Positions 1-13,749 of a stretch of 64,000 bases of DNA are shown here, one piece after another. Every line of letters starts with the position of its first letter. Within the stretch, counting starts at the first letter, position 1. The stretch comes from Xylocopa sonorina (Eukaryota; Arthropoda; Insecta; Hymenoptera; Apidae): contig NW_027490111.1 of NCBI RefSeq assembly GCF_050948175.1, forward strand, positions 1,907,449 through 1,971,448, given 5' to 3'. The position numbers and the translations under genes are program-made. Under the pieces are notes generated by a model, which was given only the letters and a program-made list of their open reading frames with translations, did no database searches and was not told the origin of the DNA.

Positions 1-3000
1 GCGAAGTGTCATGTATACCACGAATTCACTTCAAAAGAATGTAAATGCGACTCTTCCTTGCTAGAAAATAGCGTTTCCATATATCTGCGTATCGCAGCAA
101 TAGAGTTCTAATGCTTCTTAAAACGCCATATCGCATCTCATTTCTATGTTTCATAATAAGATATAATATTCATTGCGAAGTGTCATGTATACCTCGTGTT
201 CACTTAAAATAAATGTAAATGCGACGTTTCCTTGCTAGGAAATAGCCATTGCAAATGTCTCCGTATCGTAGCAATATAGTTCTAATGCTTCATAAAACGA
301 AGTGTCGCATCTCACTACTATGTTTAATGATAATATATAATATTCATTGTGAAGTGTCAAGTATACCTCGTATTCAATTCAAAAGAATGTAAATGCGACA
401 CTTCCTTGCTAGGAAATAACGTTTGCAGATGTCTAGGTATCGAATCAATAGAGTTCTAATGATTCTTAAATCGCGATATCGCATCTCATTTCTGTGATTC
501 ATGATAATATATAATAATCATTGTGCAGTGTTATGTTTACCTCGTACTCATTTCAAGAGAATGTAAATGCGAAACTTCCTTGCTAGGAAATAGCGTTTGC
601 AGATGTCTACGTATCGAAGCAATAGAGTACTAATGCTTCTTAATTCGCGATATCGCATCTCATTTCTATTTTTCATGAGAAGATATATTATTCATTGCGG
701 AGTGTCATGTATACCTCGTATTCTCTGCAAAAGAATGTAAATGCGACACATCCTTGCTAGGAAATACAGTTTGCAGATGTCTACGTATCGTAGCAATTGA
801 TTTCTAATGCTTATTAATACGCGATATCGCATCTCACATCTATGTTTCATGACAAGATATAATATTCATTGCGACGTGTCTTGTATACCTCGCATACAAT
901 TCACATAAATGTAAACGCGACACTTCCTTGCTAGGAAATAGCGTTGGCAGATGTCTACGTATCGGAGCAATAGAGATCTAATGCTTCTTAAATGAAATAT
1001 CGCATCTCATTTCTATGTTTCATGACTAGACATGATATTCATTGCGAAGTGTCTTGTATACCTCGCATACACTTCAAGTGAATGTAAATGCAACACTTCC
1101 TTGCTAGGAAATGGCGTTTGCAGATGTCTACGTATCGTAGCAATAGAGATCTAATGCTTCTGAAAACGCGATAACGCATCTCATTTCTATGTTTCATGAT
1201 AAGATATAATATTTATTGCGAAGTGTCACTTATACCTCGTATTCACTTCAAATGTATGTAAATACGACACTTCCTTGCTAGGAAATAGCGTTTGCAGATG
1301 TCTACGTATCGTAGCAATAGAGATCTAATGCTTCTTAAAACGCGATATCGCGTCTCACATCTATGTTTCATGATAAGATATAATATTTATTGCGAAGTGT
1401 CACTTATACCTCCCATAAACTTCAAATGAATGTAAATGCGACACTTCCTTGCTATTAAATAGCGTTTGCAAATGTCTACGTATCGTCCCAATAGATTTAT
1501 AATGACTTTTATATCGCGATATCGCATCTCATTTCTACGTTTTATGATAAGATATAATATTCACTGCCAAGTGTCATGTATACCTCGTATTCACTTCAGA
1601 CGAACGTAATTGCGGCACTTCCTTGCTAGGAAATAGCGTTGGCAGATGTCTACGTATCGAAGCAATAGAGTTCTAATGCTTCTTATATCGCCAAATCGCA
1701 TCTCATTTCTATGTTTCATTATAAGATATAATATTCATTGTGAATTGTTATGTATACCTCGCATACACTTCAAATCAATGTAAATGCGACACTTCCTTGC
1801 TATTAAATAGCGTTTGCAAATGTCTACGTATCGTCCCAATAGATTTATAATGCCTTTTAAATCGCGATATCGCATCTCATTTCTATGTTTCGTGATAAGA
1901 TATAATATTCATTGTGTAGTGTTATGTATACCTCGCATTCACTTCAATAGTATGTAAATACGGCACTTCCTTGCTAGGAAATAGCGTTTGCTGATGTCGC
2001 CGTATCGAAGCAATTGTGTTCTAATGCTTCTTAAATCGCCATATCGCATCTTATTTCTGTGTTTCATGATAAGATATAATATTCATTGTGGAGTGTTATG
2101 TATACCTCATATTCACTACAAAAGAATGTAAATGCGACACTTCCTTGCTGGGAAATAGCGTTTGCAGATGTCTACGTATCGAAGCAATAGATTTCTAATG
2201 CTTCTTAAAACGCCATAGCGCATCTCATTTATATGTTTCATGATAGGATATAATATTCATTGCGAAGTGTTACTTGTACCTCGTATACACTTCAAAAGCA
2301 TGTAAGTGCGAGGCTTCCTTGCGACGAAATAGCGTCTGCACAAGTCTCCGTATCGAAGCAATACAGTATCGAGGCAATAGGGTTCTAATGTATCTTAAAT
2401 CGCGATATCGCATCTCATTTCTGTGTTTCGTGATACGATGTAATATTCATTGCGATATCTCATGTATACCTCATACTCACTACAAAAGAATGTAAGTGCG
2501 AGGCTTCCATGCCATGAAATAGCGTTTGCAGAAGTCTCCGTATCGAAGCAATACAGTTCTAATTCTACTTAAATCGCGATATCGCATCTCACTTCTATGT
2601 TTCGTGATAAGGTATAATTTTCATTGTGGAGTGTTATGTATACCTCGTATTCACTTTAAAAGAATGTAAATGCGACACTTCCCTGCTATTAAATAGCGCT
2701 TGCAGATGTTTACGCACCGTAGCAATAGAGTTCTAAAGCTTCATAAAACAAGATATCGCATCTCATTTCTATGTTTCATGATAAGATATAATATTCATTG
2801 CGAAGAGTCATGAATACCTCGTATTCACTACAAAAGAATGTAAATGCGACACTTCTTTGCTAGGAAATATCGTTTCCATATGTCTACGTATCGAAACAAT
2901 AGAGCTCTAATCCTTCTTTAAACGCGATATCGCATCTCATTTCTATGTTTCATGATAAGATACTATATTCATTGCGAAGTATCATGTATACCCCGCATAC

Positions 3001-5074
3001 ACTTTAATTAAATGTAAATGCGATACTTCCTTGCCAGCAAATAGCGTTTGTAGATGTCTACATATCGAAGCGATAGAGTTCTAATGCTTCTTAAAACGGG
3101 ATATCGCATCTGATCCCCATGTTTCACGATAAGATATAATATTCATTGCGGAGTGTCATGCATACCTCGTATTCACTTCAAAAGAATGTAAACGCGACAC
3201 TTCGTTGCTAGGAAATAGCGTTTGCAGATGTCTACGTATCGTAGCATTGGAGATCCAATGCTTCTTAGAACGCGATATCGCATATTATTTCTATGTTACA
3301 TGATAAAATATAATAATCATTGCGAGGGGCTATGGTGCACACTTCAAAGGAATGTAAATGCGCTCCTTCCTTGCTAGGAAATAGCGATTCCCGATATCTA
3401 CGCATCGAAGCAATAGAGTTCTAAAGCATCTTAAATCGCGATATCGCATCCCATTACTATGTTTCATTATAAGATATAATATTCATTGTGCAGTGTTATC
3501 TCTACATCCTGTTCACCCCAAAAGAATGATAATGCGCCACTTCCTTGCTAGGAAATAGCGCTTTCAGATGTCTATGTAACGTAGCAATAGGGTTCTAATT
3601 CTTCTTAAAACGCGATATGGCATCTCATTTCTATGTTTCATGATAAGATACTATATTCATTGCGAAGTATCATGTATACCTCGTATTCACTTCAAAACGA
3701 TGTAAATGCGACACTTCCTTGCTAGGAAATCGCTTTTCCATATGTCTGCGTATCGAAGCAATAGATTTCTAATGCTTCTTAAAACGCGATATCGCATCTC
3801 AATACTATGTTTCATGATAAGGTAAATTATACATTGCGAAGTGTTACGTATACCTCGTCTACACTTCAAACGAATGTAAATGCGACACTTCCTTCCTAGG
3901 AAATAGCGTCTGCAGATATCTACGTATCGTAGCAATAGAGTTCTAATGCTTCTTAATTCGCGATATCGCTTCTCATTTCTATGTTTCACGATAAGAAATA
4001 CTATTCATTGTGAAGTGTTATGTATATCTCGTCTACACTTCAAAAGAATGTAAATGCGACACTTCGTTGCTAGGAAATAGCGTCTGCAGGTGTCTACGTA
4101 TCGTAGAAATAGAGTTCTAATTCTTCTTAAAACGCGATGTCGCATCTCATTTGTATGTTTCATGATAAGATACAATATTAATTGCCAAGTGTCATGTATA
4201 CCTCGCATTCACTTCAAAACAATGTAAATGCTACACTTCCTTGCTAGGAAATAGCGTTTGCAGATGCCTACGTATCGTAGAAATAGAGTTCTAATTCTTC
4301 TTAAAACGCGATATAGCATCTCATTTCTATGTTTCATGATAACATATAATATTCATTGCGAAGTGTTATGTATACCTCGCATACACTTCAAATGAATGTA
4401 AATGCGACACTTGCTTGCTAGGAAATAGTGTTTGCAGATGTCTACGTATCGTAGCAATAGAGTTCTAATGCTCCTTATATTGCGAGATCGCATCTCATAT
4501 CTATGTTTCACGATAAGATACAATATTCATTGCGAAGTGTTATGTATACCTCGCATTCACTTCAAATGAATGTAAATGCGACACTTCCTTGCTGGGAAAT
4601 AGCGATTGCAAATGTCTACGTATCGAAGCAATAGAGTTCTAATACTTCTTGAAACGCGATATCACATCACATTTCTATGTTTCATGATAAGATATAATAT
4701 TCATTGCGAAGTTTCATGTATACCTTGTATTCACTTCAGTGGAATGTAAATGCGACTCTTCCCTGCTAGGAAATAGCGTTTGCAGATGTCTACGTATCGT
4801 AGCAATAGAGTTCTAATGCTTCTTGAAACGCGATATCACATCACATTTCTATGTTTCATGATAAGATATAATATTCATTGCGAAGTTTCATGTATACCTT
4901 GTATTCACTTCAGAGGAATGTAAATGTTACACTTCCCTGCAAGGAAATAGCGTTTGCAGATGTCTACGTATCGTAGCAAGCGTGTAATAATGATTCTTAA
5001 AACGAGATGTCGCATCTCATTCCTATGTTTCATGATAACATATAATATTCATTGCGAAGTGTTATGTATACCTC

Positions 5075-6600
5075 GCATACACTTCAAATGAATGTAAATG
5101 CGACACTTGCTTGCTAGGAAATAGCGTTTGCAGATATCTACTTATTGTAGCAATAGAGTTCTGATGCTTCTTAAATCGCGATATCGCATCTCATTTCTTT
5201 GTTTCATGATAAGATATAATATTCATTGCGAAGTGTCATGTTTACCTCGTATTCAATCCAAAAGAATGTATTTGCTACACATCCATCCTACGAAATAGCG
5301 TTTGCATGTGTCTACGTATCGTAGCAATAGGGTCCTAATGCTTCTTAAAACGCAATATCGCATCTCATTTTTATGTTTCGTTATAAGATATAATATTCAT
5401 TGCGAAGTTTTATGTATACCTCGCATACACTTCAATTGAATGTAAATGCGACACATCGTTGCTAGGATATAGCGATGGCAAATGTCTACGTATCGTAGCA
5501 ACAAAGTACTAATGCTTCTTAAAACGAGATCTCGCATTTCATTTCTATGTTTTATGATAAGATATAATATTCATTGTGCAATGTTATGCATACCTCGTAT
5601 TCACTTCAATAGAATGTAAATGCGATACTTCCTTGCTGGGAAATAGAGTTTGCAGATGTCTACGTATCGTAGTATTAGAGTTCTATTCCTTCTTAGAACG
5701 CGATATCGCAACTCATTTCTCATTTCTCTCATGTTTCATGATTAGATATAATATTCATTGCGAAGTGTCACGTATGCCTCGTATTCACTTCAAAAGAATG
5801 TAATTGCGACACTTCCTTGCTAGGAAATAGCGTTTGCAGATGCCTACGTATCGTAGAAATAGAGTTCTAATTCTTCTTAAAACGCGATATAGCATCTCAT
5901 TTCTATGCTTCATGATAAGATATAATATTCATTGCGAAGTGTCGTGTATACCTTCCATACACTTCAAATGAATGTAAATGCGACACTTCCTTGCTAGGAA
6001 ATGGCGATGGCAGATGTCTACGTATCGAAGCAATAGCGTTCAAATGCTTCTTAACACGCGATATAGAATCTCATTTCTATGTCTCATGATATAATATAAT
6101 ATTCATTGCGAAGTGTCATGAATACCACGCATTCACTTCAAATGAATGTAAATGTGACACTTCCTGGCTAGGAAATAGCGTTTGCAGATGTCTACGTATC
6201 GTAGCAATAGAGTTCTAATGCTTCTTAAAACGGGATACGGCATTTCATTTCTATGTTTCATGGTATGATAAAATAATCATTGCGAAGTGTCACTTATACC
6301 TCGCCTGCACTTCAAATGAATGTAAATGCGACAATTCATTGCTAGGCAATAGCGTTTGCAGATGTCTACGTATCGTAGCAATAGAGTTCTAATGCTTCTT
6401 AAAACGTGATGTCGCATCTCATTCCTATGTTTCATGATAAGATATAATATTCATTCTGGAGTGTTATGCATACATCGTTTTCACTTCAAATGAATGTAAA
6501 TGCGATACTTCCTTGCTATTAAATAGCGTTTGCAGATGTCTCCGTATCGAAGCAATAGAGTTCTAATACTTCTTAGAACGCGATATCGCACCTCATTTCT
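5075..6600 (+). repeat. Satellite higher-order block, distant copy of the 13.7-17.3 kb 9-mer
   Basis: This stretch of about nine monomers is nearly identical to 14.2-15.4 kb and to 15.75-17.28 kb. It shares rare variants in the same order: CTACTTATTGTAG (near 5135), CATCCATCCTACG (near 5280), GATATAGCGATGGCAAATG (near 5466) and GGGATACGGCATTTC (6232). One visible difference is an insertion of about 9 bp near 5720 in this copy. The high similarity over 1.5 kb, at a distance of about 9 kb, implies a fairly recent segmental exchange within the array. Confidence 0.85.
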
Positions 6601-9600
6601 ATGTTTCATGACAAGATATAATATTCATTCTGGAGTGTTATGTATACCTCGAATTCACTTCAAATGAATGTAAATGCGACACTTCCTAGCTAGGAAATTG
6701 CGATTGCAGATATCTACGTATCGAAGCAATAAAGTTCTAATGCTTCTTGGAACGGGATATCGCATCTCATTTCTGTGTTTCATGATAGGATATAATATTA
6801 ATTGCGAAGTGTTATGTGTACCTCGTCTATACTTCACAAGAATGTAAATGCCGCACTTCCTTTCAAGGAAATAGCGTTTCCAGATACCTACTTATCTAAG
6901 CAATAGAATTCTAATGCTTCTTAAATCGCAATATCGCATCCCATTTCTATGTTTCATGATAAGAAATAATATTCACTGTGGATTGTCATGTATACCAGGT
7001 ACTCACATCTAAGAATGTAAATGCGACACTTCCTTGCTAGGAAATAGAGTTTGCAGATGTCTACGTATCGAAGCGATAGGGTTCTAGAGCTTCTTAAAAC
7101 GCGATATCGCATCACATATCTATGTTTCTTGATAAGATATAATATTCATTGCGATGTGTCATGTATACCTCGCATACACTTCAAAAGAATGTAAATGCGA
7201 CACTTCCTTGCTGGGAAATAGCGTTTGCAGATGTCTACGTATCGTAGCATTAGAGTTCTAATGCTTCTCAAAACGCTATATCGCATCTCATTTCTATGTT
7301 TCATGATAACATATAATATTCATTGCGAAGTGTCTTGTATACTTCGCATACACTTCAACTGAGTGTAAATGCGACACTTCCTTCCTAGGAAATAGTTTCT
7401 GCAGATATCTACGTTTCGTAGCAATAGAGCTCTAATGTTTCTTAAAACGAGATATCGCATCTCATTTCTATGTTTCATGATAATATATAATAATCCTTGC
7501 GAAGTGTCATGTATATTTCGCATTCACTTCAAATGAATGTAAATGCGACACTGCCTTGCTAGGAAATAGCGTCTGTAGACGTCTACCTGTATATGCAATA
7601 AAGTTATAATGCCTCTTAAATCGCGATATAGCATCTCATTTCTATGTTTTAGGATAAGATATAACATTCATTGCGAAGTGTCATGTATACCTCGCATACA
7701 CTTCAAATGAATGTAAATGCGACACTTCCTTGCTAGGAAATAGCGTTTGCAGACGTCTACGTATCCTAGCATTAGAGTTCTAATGCTTCTTAAATCGCGA
7801 TATCGCATCTCATTTCTATGTTTCATGATAAGATATAATATTCATTACGAAGTGTCATGATTACCTCGTATTACTTTCAAGAGAATGTAAATGTGACACT
7901 TCCTTGCTGGGAAGTTACGTTTGCAGATGTCTACGTATCGAAGCAATAGAGTTCTAATGCTTCTTAAATAGCCATATCGCATCTCATTTCTGTGTTTCAT
8001 GATAAGATATAATATTCGATGTGGAGTGTTATGTATACCTCGTATTCACTTCAAAAGAATATGAATGCGACGCTTCCTTTCTAGGAAATAGCGTTTGCAG
8101 ATGTCTACGTATCGTAGCACTAGAGTTCGAATTCTTCTTAAAACGCGATATCGCATCTCATTTCCATGTTTCATGTTAAGATACAATATTAATTGCCAAG
8201 TGTCATGTATACCTCGTATTCACTGCAGAAGAATGTAAATGCTACACTTCCTGGCTAGGAAATAGCGTTTGCAGATGTCTACGTATCGAAGCAATAGTGT
8301 TCTAATGCTGCTTAAATCGCCATATCGCATTTCATTTCTATGTTTCATGATAAGATATAATATTCATTGTGAAGTGATATGTATACCTCGTATTCACTTC
8401 AAAAGAATGTTAATGCGACACATCCTTGCTAGGAAATAATGTTTGCAGATGTCTACGTACCGTAGCAATTGAGTTCTAATGCTTCTTAAATCCCGATATC
8501 GCATCTCATTTCTATGTTTCACATTAAGATATATTATTTATTGTGGAGTGCTATTTATACCTTATATTCACCTTAGAAGAATGTAAGTGCGACACTTCCT
8601 TGCTAGGAAATAGCGTTTCCAGATGTCTACGTATCAAAGCAATAGTGTTCGAATGCTTCTTAAATCGCGATATCGCATCTCATTTCTATGTTTCATGATA
8701 AGATGCAGTATTCATTGCGAAGTGTCACGTATACCTCGCATACACTTGAAATGAATGTAAATGCGATACTTCCATGCTGGGAAATAGCGTTTGCAGATAT
8801 CTACGTATCGAAGCAATAGAGTTCTAATGCTTCTCAATACGCGATATCGCAACTCACTCCTACGTTTCATGATAAGATAAAATATTCATTGTGCAGTGTT
8901 ATGTAAATCTCGTCTACACTTCAAATGAATATAAATGAGACTCTTCCTTGCTACGAAATAGCGTCTGCAGATATCTACGTATCGTAGCAATAGAGTTCTA
9001 ATGCTTCTTGAATCGCCATATCGCATCTCATTTCTATGTTTTATGATAAGATATACTATTCATTGCGGAGTTTCATGTATACCTCGTATTCTCTTCAGAA
9101 GAATGTAAATACGACACTTCCTTGCTAGGAAATAGCGTTTGCCGATGTCTACGTATCGTAGCAATTGAGTTCTAATGCTTCTCAAAACGCGATTTAGCAT
9201 CTAATTTCTATGAATCATGATAAGATGTAATATTCATTGCGAAGTTTCTTGTATAACTCGCCTACACTTCAAATTAATGTAAACGCGAAGCTTCCTTGCT
9301 AGGAAATAGCGATGTCAGATGTCTACGTATCGAAGCAACAGAGTTCTATTGCCTCTTAAATCGCCATATCGCATCTCATTTCTATGTTTCATGATAAGAT
9401 ATAATATTCGTTCTGGAGTGTTATGTATATCTCGTATTCACTTCTAAACATTGAAAATGCGACATTTCCCTGCTAGGAATTAGCGTCTGCAGATGTCTAC
9501 GTATCGTAGCAATTGAGTTCTAACGCTTACCTTAAAACGCGAAATCGCTCCTCATTTATATGCTTCCTGATAAGATATACTATTCATTGTGGAGTGTTAT

Positions 9601-12600
9601 GTATACCTCGTATTCACTTCAAAAGAATGTAAATGCGACACTTCCTTGCTAGGAAGTAGCGATGGCATATGTCTACGTATCGTAGCAACAGAGTACTAAC
9701 GCTTCTTAAAACGCGATATCGCATCCCATTTCTGTGTTTCATGATAAGACATAATATTCAATGCGAAGTGTCACTTATACCTCGCATACACTTCAAATGA
9801 ATGTAAATGCGACACTTCCTTCCTAGGAAATAGCGTTTTCAGATGTCTACGTAATGTAGCAGTAGACTTCTAACGCTTCTTCAAACGTGATATCGCATCT
9901 CATATCTATGTTTCATGATAAGATATAATATTCATTGCGAAGTGTCATGTGCACCTCGTATTCACTTCAAACGAACGTAATTGCGGCACTTCCTGGCTAG
10001 GAAAGCACTAGAATTCTAATGCTTCTTATATCGCCATATCGCATCTCATTTCTATGTTTCATGATAAGATATAATATTCATTGTGCAGTGTTATGTATAC
10101 CTCGTATTGGCTTCAAAAGTATGTAAATGCGACACTTTCTTCCTAGGAGATAGTATTGTCAGGTATCTACGTATCGAAGCAGTAGAGTTCTAATGCTGCT
10201 TAAATCGCGATATCGCATCTCATTTCTATGTTTCATGATGAGATATAATATTCATTGTGCTGTGTTACGTGTACCTCGTATTCGCTTCAAAAGAATGTAA
10301 ATGCGACACTTTCTTGCTGGGAAATAGCGTTTGCAGATGTCTACGTATCGTAGCAATAGGTATCTAATGCTGTTTAAATCGCGGTATCGCATCTCACTTC
10401 TATGTATCATGATGAGATATAACATTCATTGTGCAGTGTTATGTATACCTCGTATTCGCTTCAAAAAAATGTAAATGCGACACTTTCTTGCTGGGAAATA
10501 GCGCTTGCAGGTGTCTACGTATCGTAGCAATAGGTTTCTAATGCTGTTTAAATCGCGGTACCGCATCTCATTTCTATGTATCATGATAAGATATAATATT
10601 CATTATGCAGTGTTATATATACCTCCTATTGGCTTCAAAAGTATGTAAATGCGACACTTTCTTCCTAGGAGATAGTATTGTCAGGTATCTACGTATCGAA
10701 GCAGTAGAGTTCTAGTGCTGCTTAAGTCGCGATATCGCATCTCATTTCTATGTTTCATGATGAGATATAATATTTACTGTGCAGTGTTATGTGTACCTCG
10801 TATTCGCTTCAGAAGAATGTAAATGCGACACTTTCTTGCTGGGAAATAGCGTTTGCAGATGTCTACGTATCGTAGCAATAGATTTCTAATGCTGTTTAAA
10901 TCGCGGTATCGCATCTCATTTCTATGTATCATGATAAGATACAATATTCATTGCGAAGTGTCATGTATACATCGTATTCACTTCAAAAAAATGTAAATGC
11001 GACACTTCCTTGCTAGGAAATAGCGTTTGTAGATGTGTACGTATCGAAGAAATAGATTTCTAATGCTTCTTAAATCGCGATATCGCATCTCATTTCTATT
11101 TTTCATGATAAGATATAATATTTATTGTGCAGTGTTATGTATATCTCGTCTACACTTGAAAAGAATGTAAATGCGACACTTCCTTGCTAGGAAATAGCGT
11201 CTGCAGATGTCTACGTGTCGTAGCAATAGTGTTCTAATGCTTCTGAGAACGCAATATCGCATCTCATTTCTATGTTTCATGATAGTATGTAATATTCATT
11301 GCGAAGTGTCATGTATACCTCGCATAGACTTCAATTGAATGTAAATGCGACACTTCCTTGCTAGGAAATAGCGTTTGCAGATATCTACGTATCTAAGCAA
11401 TACAGTTCTATTGCTTCTTAAATCGCGATATCGCATCTCATTTCTATGTTTCATGATAAGATATAATATTCATTAGGAAGTGTCATGCATACCTCGCAAA
11501 CACTTCAAATGAATATAAATGCGACACTTCCGAGCGAGGAAATAGCGTCTGCAGATGTCTACGTTCGAAGCAATAGAGTTCTAATGCTTCTTAAACCGCG
11601 ATATCGCATCTCATTTCTATGTTTCATCATAAGATATAATATTCATTGCAAAGTGTCATGTATACCTCGTATTCACTTCAAATGAATATAAATGCGACTC
11701 TTCCTTGCTAGGAAATAGGATTTGCAGATGCCTGCGTATCGTAGCAGTAGAGATCTACTGCTTCTTAAAACGCCATATCGCATCTCATTTCTATGATTCA
11801 TGATAAGATATAATATTTATTGCCAAGTGTCACGTATAACTCGCATACACTGCAAATAAGTGTAAATGTGACACTTCCTTCCTAGGAAATAGCGTTTGCA
11901 GATGTCTACCTATATATGCAATAAAGTTATAATGCCTCTTAAATCGCGATATCGCATCTCATTTCTATGTTTTAGGATAAGATATAACATTCATTGCGAA
12001 GTGTCATGTATACCTCGCATACACTTCAAATGAATGTAAATGCGACACTTCCTTGCTAGGATATAGCGATGGCAGATGTCTACGTATCGAAGCAACAGAG
12101 TTCTAATGCTTCTTAAAACGAGATATCGCATCTCATTTCTATGATTCATGATAAGATATAATATTCATTGCGGAGTGCTGTCATAACCTCGTATTCACTT
12201 CAAAAGAATGTAAATGCGACACTCCCTTGCTAGGAAATAGCATTTGCAGATGTCTACGTATCGTAGCATTAGTGTTCTATTGCTTATCAAAACGCGATAT
12301 CGCATCTCATTTCTATGTTTCATGATAAGATATAATATTCATTGTGGAGTGTTATGTATACCTCGTCTTCGCTTCAAAAGAATGCAAGTGCAACACTTCC
12401 TTGCTAGGAAATAGCGTTTGCAGACGTCTACGTATCCTAGCATTAGAGTTCTAATGCTTCTTAAATCGCGATATCGCATCTCATTTCTATGTTTCATGAT
12501 AAGATATAATATTCATTACGAAGTGTCATGATTACCTCGTATTACTTTCAAGAGAATGTAAATGTGACACTTCCTTGCTGGGAAGTTACGTTTGCAGATC

Positions 12601-13749
12601 GCATCTCATTTCTGTGTTTCATGATAAGATATAATATTCGATGTGGAGTGTTATGTATACCTCGTATTCACTTCAAAAGAATATGAATGCGACGCTTCCT
12701 TTCTAGGAAATAGCGTTTGCAGATGTCTACGTATCGTAGCAGTAGCATTCTAACGCTTCTTAAAAAGCGATATCGCATCTCATTTCTATGTTTCGTGATA
12801 AGATATAATATTCATAGCGAAGTGTCACGTATGCCTCGTATTCACTTCAAAAGAATGTAAATGCGACACTTCCTTGCTAGGTAATAGCGTTTGCAGATGT
12901 CTACGTATCGTAGCATTAGAGTTCTAATGCTTCTTAAATCGCCATATCGCATCTCATTTCTATGTTTCATGATAAGATATAATATTAATTGTGGAGTGTT
13001 ATGTATACCTCGTATTCACTGTAAAGGAATGTAAATGCGACACTTCCTTGCTAGGGAATATCGTTTGCAGATTTCTATATATCGTAGCACTATTGTTCTA
13101 ATGCTTCTTAAAACGCGGTATCGCATCTCATTTCTATGTTTCATGATAAGACGTAATATTCATTGTGCAGTGTTACGTATACCTCGTATTCAATTCAAAA
13201 GAATGTAAATGCGACACTTCCTTGCTAGGAAAAAGCGTTTGCAGACGCCTATGTATCATAGCAATAGAGTTATAATGCTTATCAAAACGCGATATCGCAT
13301 CTCATTTCTATGTTTCATGTTAAGATAAAAAATTCAGTGCGAATTGTCATGCATACCTCGTATTCACTTCAGAAGAATGTAGATGCGACACTTCCTTGCT
13401 AGGAAGTAGCGTTTGCAGATATTTACGTATCGAAGCAATAGAGTTCTGATGCTTCTTGAAACGGGATATCGCATCTCATTTTTATGCTTCATGAAAAGAT
13501 ATAATATTCATTGTGGATTGTTATGTATACCTCGTACTCACTTCAAGAGAATGTAAATGCTGCACTTCCTTGCTAGGAAATAGCGTTTGCAGATGTCTAC
13601 GTATCGTAGCATTAGAGTACTAATGCTTCTCAAAACGCGATATCGCATCTCATTTCTATGTTTCATGATAAGATATAATATTCATTGCGAACTGTCTTGT
13701 ATACCTCGCATGCACTTCAGAAGAATGTAAATGCGACACTTCCTTGCTA

